The notes under the pieces were generated by a model. That model saw nothing but the letters and a program-made list of their open reading frames with translations, was not told the origin of the DNA and did no database searches. Shown here in pieces: positions 46,995 through 52,194 of a stretch of 52,194 nt of DNA (positions are counted from its first letter, which is position 1; each line of letters opens with the position of its first letter). The DNA lies in NCBI GenBank assembly GCA_949293245.1, contig CASFCS010000017.1:1-52194 (forward strand), written 5' to 3'. Source of the DNA: an uncultured bacterium (lineage in GTDB: Bacteria > Bacillota > Clostridia > Oscillospirales > Oscillospiraceae). The translations under genes were made by a program, and so were the position numbers.

Positions 46995-47975
46995 TTACCA
47001 GGCGTCCTCCCCCCGGTTCTCGGGCAGGACCTCCTTCAGGGCGGCAATGCCCACTTCGATCATGGAGTCGTCGGGCTCAAAGGTGGTAAAGTTCTGCATA
47101 AAGAGGCCGGGGGCGGAGAGAAACCGGGTGACGGGGTTGGAGTGGCCCCCCACATAGTGGTTGAGCTCATAGGTAATCCCCACGATCAGGGGGAGGAGCA
47201 GCAGGTGCAGCCCCATACGCACCAGGGTGTTGGAGATCTCCAGGGGGGTAAAGACCACCACGGATACCAGAATGGACACCATGATCACCACAAAGAGAAA
47301 GCTGGTGCCGCAGCGGGGGTGGTGCCGGGGCTGCTTGCGGACATTCTCCACCGTCAGCTCCAGGCCGTTTTCATAGCAGTAGATGGTCTTGTGCTCCGCC
47401 CCGTGGTAGGAGAAGATGCGGCGCATTTCCTTCATCCGGGAGCACAAAAAGAGGTAGCCCATGAAGATGACCACCCGGGACAGGCCCTCCACAATGCTCT
47501 GGGCCCACAGGGACACAAAGGGCAGCATGGCCGCCAGGCCGCCCAGCAGGGTGGGCAGCAGAATAAACAGCCCCACCGACAGCCCGGCGCCCAGGAGCAC
47601 CGAGATGGTGACGATGACCTTCATGACGGTCTCGCTGGAAAAGTGCTTTTGCAGCCAGATCTCAAAGGCGGTGAGCTCCTCCTCCTCCGCCTCCTCGTCC
47701 CCCGCCACGTCGGCGGAGTACATCAGGGCCTTCACGCCGGACACCATGGTGGCGCCGAAGCCTACTACCCCCCGGATAAGGGGAAGGCCCAAAACAGGGT
47801 AGCGCTCCTTCAGGGGGTGGAGGGGGGTGGTTTTGATCTCCAGCTCCCCGTCGGGCCTGCGCACCACGATGGAGCGCTTTTTGGGGCCCTGCATCATAAT
47901 GCCCTCAATGAGGGCCTGCCCGCCGCACATGGTCTTAAAGGGGGTCTCGCAGCAGGAACGATCTTGTTTTGACAT
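46995..47975 (-). CDS. DUF1385 membrane protein (YqhQ-like)
   Basis: Polytopic membrane protein of unknown function, 326 aa with about four or five transmembrane helices. Family strings: GGQALIEGIMMQGPKKRSIVVRRPDG, the conserved YHGAEHKTIYCYENG, and HPRCGTSFLFVV. First gene of the operon DUF1385-prmC-recA-recX-nitroreductase-rimO-pgsA, 20 bases before prmC. AGGAGAA lies upstream. Confidence 0.92.
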   Translation of the reverse strand: MSKQDRSCCETPFKTMCGGQALIEGIMMQGPKKRSIVVRRPDGELEIKTTPLHPLKERYPVLGLPLIRGVVGFGATMVSGVKALMYSADVAGDEEAEEEELTAFEIWLQKHFSSETVMKVIVTISVLLGAGLSVGLFILLPTLLGGLAAMLPFVSLWAQSIVEGLSRVVIFMGYLFLCSRMKEMRRIFSYHGAEHKTIYCYENGLELTVENVRKQPRHHPRCGTSFLFVVIMVSILVSVVVFTPLEISNTLVRMGLHLLLLPLIVGITYELNHYVGGHSNPVTRFLSAPGLFMQNFTTFEPDDSMIEVGIAALKEVLPENRGEDAW

Positions 47976-48047
47976 GCTTGGGGGTTCTCCTTCTAGTTTG
48001 TCTTACAGTTCAGCCCACTGGCGGGGAGTTCCCCCTGGGCTGAGAGT

Positions 48048-48076
48048 ATGGTACCACGGATGGGATGAAATTGCAA
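48048..48076 (-). promoter_or_regulatory. Possible promoter of the DUF1385-pgsA operon
   Basis: Minus strand: TTGCAA (48076-48071), 17 bases, TACCAT (48053-48048). A stem CAGCCCA...GGGG/CCCC...TGGGCTG (48011-48042) lies in the leader; no T-run follows, so it is not an obvious terminator for the kinase gene upstream. Confidence 0.45.
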
Positions 48077-48089
48077 TGGAGAATAGAAC

Positions 48090-49553
48090 TTATGTTCCAA
48101 GAGGCAGGGCGATGGTGGCCACGCAGCCGCCCCCCTCGGCGTTTGCCATGGTGAGGGTGCCGTTGTGCCGGGTGACGATCTCCTCGCACACCGCCAGGCC
48201 GATGCCGCTGCCCCTGGCCTTGGAGGAGCCCTTGTAGAACTTGTACTTCACGTGGGGCAGCTCCTCCTCGGGGATGCCGGGGCCGTAGTCCCGGATGGCG
48301 ATGAGGACCATGTCCCCCTCGGGGCGGATGGACACGTCCACCCGCTTGCCCGAGCCGCCGTGCTTGTCGGCGTTGTCCAGCAGGTTGCAGAACACCTGCC
48401 GCAGCCGCTGGGGGTCCCCCTCCAGGATGGGCAGCTCCTCCTCGCACTCGTCGTACTCCAGGGTGAGGCCCTTCCGGCGGAAGAACTCCTTATACGTGTA
48501 TACCGCGTCCTCCAGCTCCGCCTTGATGTCCAGGGGCTCCATGGACAGGGTGAAGCGCCCGTCCTCAATGCGGGAGAACTCCAGCAGCTCCTCCACCATG
48601 TTGGTCAGCCGCCGGGCCTCGGAGACAATGATGCCCATGCCCTTCCGGGCGTCCTGGGGGTCCTGGACCTCCCCGTTGAGGATGGTCTCCGCCCAGCCGT
48701 TGATGGCGGTGAGGGGGGTGCGCAGCTCGTGGGACACGGAGGAGATGAAGTCTGACTTCACCTTCTCCGACTGGTTGATCTTCATGGACATGTCGTTGAT
48801 GGCGTCGGTGAGGTCGCCGATCTCGTCATCAAATTTCTTCTCCATCTGCACCCCGTAGCTGCCCGCGGCGATGCGCTTGGCCGTCTCGGTGACGTTGGCC
48901 ACCGGGTCCAGAATGGAGCGGATGAAGTAGAGGTTGGAGACGTACACCAGCACCACGATGAACAGCCCCACCAGAATGGACAGCCCGGCGATGAGCACGA
49001 TGAGGGAGTCCACGGCCGACAGGGAGGTGACGATGCGCAGCACCCCCACCAGGGTGCCGTTGTGCAGCATGGGGGAGGATACCGCCATGATGTGCTCCCC
49101 GGTGCTGGGGTCGCTGCCCGTCCACACGCTGGAGGTCTTTTTGCTGGTGATGGCCTCGGTGATATCCCCGGTGCCGGGGACGGTGCCGGCGGTCAGGTTG
49201 CTGGAGGACAAAAGCACCCGCCCGCTGGAGGAGAGCAGCTGAAATTCCAGCCGGTCCCGCTCGGTGGCGGTGGAGACGTAGTTGCGGGCGGTGGTGGTGA
49301 ACATGGATTGGCTGGTGGAGGTGCTGATGATGATGTTGGTGGCTGTCTGGGCCTGATTTTCCAGGCTGGAACCCATGGTGGAGTAGTAGTATCCCGACAT
49401 GGCCAGGGTAAAGGCCGTCACGGCGATGACCACCACCAGCAGTACCACGCTGATGGAGTTGAGCATCCAGCGGCGGCGGATGCCCTGCCGCTTGGTGGGG
49501 CGCTGGGCGGGGCGGGCCGCCTTGGGCTTTTTCATGAGAGGTTTACGGGCCAT
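48090..49553 (-). CDS. Sensor histidine kinase with HAMP domain
   Basis: Membrane kinase, 487 aa. The start MARKPLMKKP at 49553 has AAAGGCGG 8-9 bases upstream. A basic N-tail is followed by TM1 (about 33-53), an extracytoplasmic domain of about 115 residues (single Cache-like, with VLLSSSNLTAGT and VGVLRIVTSL), TM2, HAMP (RSILDPVANVTETAKRIAAGSYGV), DHp with the phospho-His in SSVSHELRTPLTAI, and an ATPase domain with NLLDNADKHGG, DYGPGIPEEE and GSGIGLAVCEEIV. The short signalling domain and operon suggest envelope sensing. Partner of the regulator 47 bases upstream. Confidence 0.94.
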   Translation of the reverse strand: MARKPLMKKPKAARPAQRPTKRQGIRRRWMLNSISVVLLVVVIAVTAFTLAMSGYYYSTMGSSLENQAQTATNIIISTSTSQSMFTTTARNYVSTATERDRLEFQLLSSSGRVLLSSSNLTAGTVPGTGDITEAITSKKTSSVWTGSDPSTGEHIMAVSSPMLHNGTLVGVLRIVTSLSAVDSLIVLIAGLSILVGLFIVVLVYVSNLYFIRSILDPVANVTETAKRIAAGSYGVQMEKKFDDEIGDLTDAINDMSMKINQSEKVKSDFISSVSHELRTPLTAINGWAETILNGEVQDPQDARKGMGIIVSEARRLTNMVEELLEFSRIEDGRFTLSMEPLDIKAELEDAVYTYKEFFRRKGLTLEYDECEEELPILEGDPQRLRQVFCNLLDNADKHGGSGKRVDVSIRPEGDMVLIAIRDYGPGIPEEELPHVKYKFYKGSSKARGSGIGLAVCEEIVTRHNGTLTMANAEGGGCVATIALPLGT

Positions 49554-49600
49554 GGAACGCACCGCCTTTCATTGGGGAGTGGGGGAGGACATGGCGGGCC

Positions 49601-50290
49601 TCAGAAGCCCCACTTGTACCCGTACCCCCATACGGTGGTGATGTAGGTGGGGGCCTGGGCGTTGTCCTCGATCTTGATGCGCAGCCGCCGGATGTTTACA
49701 TCCACGATCTTCAGCTCGCCCACGTAGTTCTTGCCCCACACGGCGTTGAGGATCTCGTCCCGGGAGAGGGCCTTGCCGGGGTTGTCCATAAAGAGCTTCA
49801 TGATGGAGTACTCCACCTGGGTGAGCTTCACCCGCTGGCCGTTTTTCTCCAGGGTGCGGTTGCGGGTGTTCAGAAGGAAGGGGGGCTGGCTGATTTCGGC
49901 GCTGTCCGCCGCCGGCTCCCCGCCGGTGCGGCGGTAGAGGGCGTCCACCCGGGCGGTGAGCTCCGCCGGGGAGAAGGGCTTGGTCACATAGTCGTCCGCC
50001 CCGGTCATCAGGCCGGTGACCTTGTCCATCTCCTGGGTGCGGGCGGTGAGCATGATGATGCCGATCTGGGAGTTGGTGGCCCGGATGCGGCGGCACACCT
50101 CAAAGCCGTCCATGTCCCCGGGGAGCATGATGTCCAGCAGGGCCACCTTGATGTCGGGGTTCTTCTGAATCTGCTCCAGGGCCTCAGGGCCGTCCCCGGC
50201 CTCGATGGTTTCATAGCCGGCCCGCTTGAGATTGATGACCACAAAGCTGCGGATATTGGCCTCGTCCTCCAGGACCAGGATTTTTTTCAT
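49601..50290 (-). CDS. OmpR/PhoB-family response regulator
   Basis: DNA-binding regulator of 229 aa. Receiver: acidic pair VLEDEA, phospho-acceptor Asp53 in VALLDIMLPG, Thr in MLTARTQ and Lys in DYVTKPFSP. The C-terminal winged helix (about 130-229) has LTQVEYSIMKLFMDNPGKALSRDEIL and IVDVNIRRLRIKIEDN. Second gene of the lipoprotein - regulator - kinase operon, 27 bases after the lipoprotein. Confidence 0.95.
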   Translation of the reverse strand: MKKILVLEDEANIRSFVVINLKRAGYETIEAGDGPEALEQIQKNPDIKVALLDIMLPGDMDGFEVCRRIRATNSQIGIIMLTARTQEMDKVTGLMTGADDYVTKPFSPAELTARVDALYRRTGGEPAADSAEISQPPFLLNTRNRTLEKNGQRVKLTQVEYSIMKLFMDNPGKALSRDEILNAVWGKNYVGELKIVDVNIRRLRIKIEDNAQAPTYITTVWGYGYKWGF

Positions 50291-50317
50291 GGGGATTCTC
50301 CTTTCCGAACCGGGCCG

Positions 50318-51676
50318 TCACGAGCCGGACCAGTCATTTGTAATGAGGTGGAAGGCCTCCGGCAGGGTCTCCTCCGTGAGGCCGCAGTCCCAGCTGGAGG
50401 TGTAGAACTCCGCCAGGTATACTGCGCCGCTGGTTTCGCAGAGTGTAAACTGGGTGCTGCGCTTGTTCAGGGAACGGTTGGTGCCCGTGATGCGTGTGAT
50501 GGCCAGGAAAGGCACCGGGGCGCTGTCCGCCTCCCCGTCCCACCGGGCAAAGATCACGGTGCGCTCCCCCCGGTTGCTGCGGGAGTCGTCCCGGTAGATG
50601 GTGATCTTCCCCTCCCACCGGTCGGGCATATCCAGATACCAGCCGTCGCTGACGTTGTGGTAGGTGGTGGAGATGTGGGTGGGGTTGCCGTTCACGTCGT
50701 ACTGCCGCCACTTCATGGCCAGGAAGTTGGAGGCCTGGCCGGTGGCGTTGTACTCGGGGATGGGCTCCGGCATGGGCAGCTCCAGAATGGCGTCGGAGTT
50801 GATGTCTGTGGCGGCTACATCAATGGAATAGCTCACGCTCTCCACGCTGCACCCTGTCTCGGGGTCCAGCAGGATGTTGGTAAAGGTGCCGTCCTGCAGG
50901 GCAAAGATATCGGTAATGGTACCGCCGGACCGGGCGGAGGAGATCACATATAAGGCAGGGACGTTGTCCGTCAGGTAGCCTGTGTCGGCGCTCTGCACCG
51001 AGGCAATGCCCGTGGAGAGGGGGGCGCTGCCCTGAAGGACCATGGAGAAGGACTCGGCGTCGTAATCATAAAACTCTACCCGGTTGGCGCTTTCGCCGCT
51101 CTCATCGGTCTGAACCACCAGCAGCTCCTGCTGGCTGTCCTGGTCCAGGTCGTAGATGAGGTACTGGTCGCTGTAGGCCGCCCGCATGATCTCCACGGCG
51201 GACTCGCCGCTCAGGGCGAAGACCTCCAGCACGTGAACCCGGGAGCTCAGCTGCCAGCTCACCACGATCTCCCGGGTGCCGTCCCCGTTGAGGTCGGGGT
51301 AGGAGATGGCGTTGATGGCGGTGCCGTCCCCCTCCAGCAGATAGGCCACGTAGTAGTCCCCGTTGTCATCCTGGGCGAAGATGTAGATCTTCAGAGGGTG
51401 CTCCGCCTCCGCCACCTGGAAGAAGGCAATGGTGTAGGTCTTGCCGCTGGTGTCCAGATCCTGAAGCTGTACGTTGGCCGTGTTGCTCCCCAGGAGGGGG
51501 GAGATGGTCTCCGCCCCCAGCTGGCTGGTGATCTCGTTGATCTTGTTCTGGAGGTCGGTATAGTTCTCGGGCATCTTGGGCAGGAGGAAGAGCTCCTCCG
51601 CCGTCTTGAAGAAGCAGCCCGTCAGGGTGAGCAGCATGAGACTGAGCGCCAGGAGCTGGGCGAATACTTTTTTCAA
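50318..51676 (-). CDS. Hypothetical lipoprotein with Asp-rich (FG-GAP/VCBS-like) repeats, upstream of a two-component system
   Basis: Exported lipoprotein, 452 aa, lipobox LTGC with Cys at about residue 21. The body contains repeated beta-strand units that end in calcium-type Asp loops: YPDLNGDGTREIVV, YDLDQDSQQELLV and ATDINSDAILELPM, about 60 to 110 residues apart, which resembles a beta-propeller. As first gene of the operon with the response regulator and kinase it could be the ligand-sensing partner of the kinase. That is an inference; the family has no function known to me. Confidence 0.8.
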   Translation of the reverse strand: MKKVFAQLLALSLMLLTLTGCFFKTAEELFLLPKMPENYTDLQNKINEITSQLGAETISPLLGSNTANVQLQDLDTSGKTYTIAFFQVAEAEHPLKIYIFAQDDNGDYYVAYLLEGDGTAINAISYPDLNGDGTREIVVSWQLSSRVHVLEVFALSGESAVEIMRAAYSDQYLIYDLDQDSQQELLVVQTDESGESANRVEFYDYDAESFSMVLQGSAPLSTGIASVQSADTGYLTDNVPALYVISSARSGGTITDIFALQDGTFTNILLDPETGCSVESVSYSIDVAATDINSDAILELPMPEPIPEYNATGQASNFLAMKWRQYDVNGNPTHISTTYHNVSDGWYLDMPDRWEGKITIYRDDSRSNRGERTVIFARWDGEADSAPVPFLAITRITGTNRSLNKRSTQFTLCETSGAVYLAEFYTSSWDCGLTEETLPEAFHLITNDWSGS

Positions 51677-51854
51677 TGGAATGTACCCTCCTTCCGGGGG
51701 AAAGCCGGCGGGCGCCCGGAACGGGAGCGGGCCCGGGCGCCGGTCATGGTAAACAGTATCATACCATAAAAACCGGCAAGAAGATACTGTAATTTATGAA
51801 CAGGGAAAGGGGGAAAAATTTCCCCCTCTGAAGGAGGGAATGGGGGGTTCTCTC

Positions 51855-51883
51855 TTGTCTCCTGTGGGGGAAGATGGTATAAT
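51855..51883 (+). promoter_or_regulatory. pyrE: Promoter of pyrE
   Basis: TTGTCT (51855-51860), 17 bases, TATAAT (51878-51883). The 50-base leader contains the palindrome CTGCCGCGGCAG (51892-51903); no pyrimidine attenuator is seen. Confidence 0.7.
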
Positions 51884-51938
51884 ATCGACGCCTGCCGCGG
51901 CAGACGCGGCCCAATACGAGAAGGGAGACCTGCCCGTT

Positions 51939-52194
51939 ATGACCTATCAAGAAGAATTCATTCAGTTCATGGTCCGCTCCGGCGTGCTGACCTTTGGGGA
52001 CTTCACCACCAAGTCCGGACGCAAGACCCCCTATTTCATCAACACCGGCAACTACAAGACCGGCGCCCAGGCTGCCAAGCTGGGGGACTACTACGCCGCC
52101 TGCATCCAGGAGCACCTGCCCGAGGGGGTCACCTGCCTGTTCGGCCCCGCCTACAAGGGCATTCCCCTGGCGGTCACCGCCGCCGCCTCCCTCT
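51939..52194 (+). CDS. pyrE: Orotate phosphoribosyltransferase (5' part, runs off window)
   Basis: Forms orotidine monophosphate from orotate and PRPP. Only the first 85 codons are present, in frame to the window end. The start at 51939 has AAGGGAG about 12 bases upstream. FMVRSGVLTFGDFTTKSGRKTPYF (substrate-binding Lys/Arg) and CLFGPAYKGIPLAV are typical of the OPRTase family, in particular the clostridial type. Single gene so far, with its own promoter. Confidence 0.93.
   Translation, partial: MTYQEEFIQFMVRSGVLTFGDFTTKSGRKTPYFINTGNYKTGAQAAKLGDYYAACIQEHLPEGVTCLFGPAYKGIPLAVTAAASL

Noticed and set aside
48011-48042. Stem CAGCCCA/TGGGCTG as a terminator for the histidine kinase or as a riboswitch
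   Set aside because: No T-run follows and no known riboswitch consensus is seen; it may be a simple leader hairpin of the DUF1385 operon.

Overview
This window looks like a GC-rich, spore-forming Firmicute chromosome, most likely a gut clostridium of the Oscillospiraceae (Flavonifractor/Intestinimonas-like). The evidence for Firmicutes is an alpha/beta-type small acid-soluble spore protein, a cysteine T-box leader, an sdpR-sdpI pair, S-layer-homology domains, a LytTR/GHKL two-component system and AGGAGG-type ribosome binding sites. The genus is inferred from gene content and base composition, not proven.

Layout. The window opens with the 3' part of a 5S rRNA and its terminator (1-133), then a small lipoprotein. 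From 998 to 14141 lies a large carbohydrate-utilisation island fed by a mannose-family PTS. On the minus strand there is a gntR-ptsH-ptsI-hydroxyacid dehydrogenase operon and an EIIB / EIIC-EIID fusion / class II aldolase / EIIA / SDR operon. On the plus strand, divergent from a shared AT-rich control region (9335-9642), there is an SDR / HAD phosphatase / iron alcohol dehydrogenase / class II aldolase / gntR operon. The island carries its own HPr and enzyme I, two aldolases, two SDRs and two UTRA-type GntR regulators. Its substrate is not evident and it does not match the mannose-family PTS pathways I know. It is the best candidate here for an undescribed system.

14142-24139 is mostly minus strand: a GT2 glycosyltransferase and UDP-galactopyranose mutase (galactofuranose glycan), inorganic pyrophosphatase, an SLH-anchored HtrA-like protease, a methylthioribose-kinase-like enzyme, a histidinol-phosphatase-like PHP enzyme, and a polar amino acid ABC transporter. 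24386-31175 holds a hotdog thioesterase, the spore protein, sdpRI, a cysteine-desulfurase-family enzyme, prephenate dehydrogenase, and the LytTR response regulator with its GHKL sensor kinase.

31411-41667 holds a lipoprotein followed by a membrane-anchored GH3 enzyme with reversed domain order, a uracil/xanthine permease, a divergent diaminopimelate-decarboxylase-like gene paired with a DUF362 ferredoxin-like protein, and the T-box(Cys)-cysE-cysS unit. 41757-47975 is a minus-strand housekeeping operon (DUF1385, prmC, recA, recX, nitroreductase, rimO, pgsA). 48090-51676 is a minus-strand lipoprotein / response regulator / histidine kinase operon. The window ends inside pyrE.
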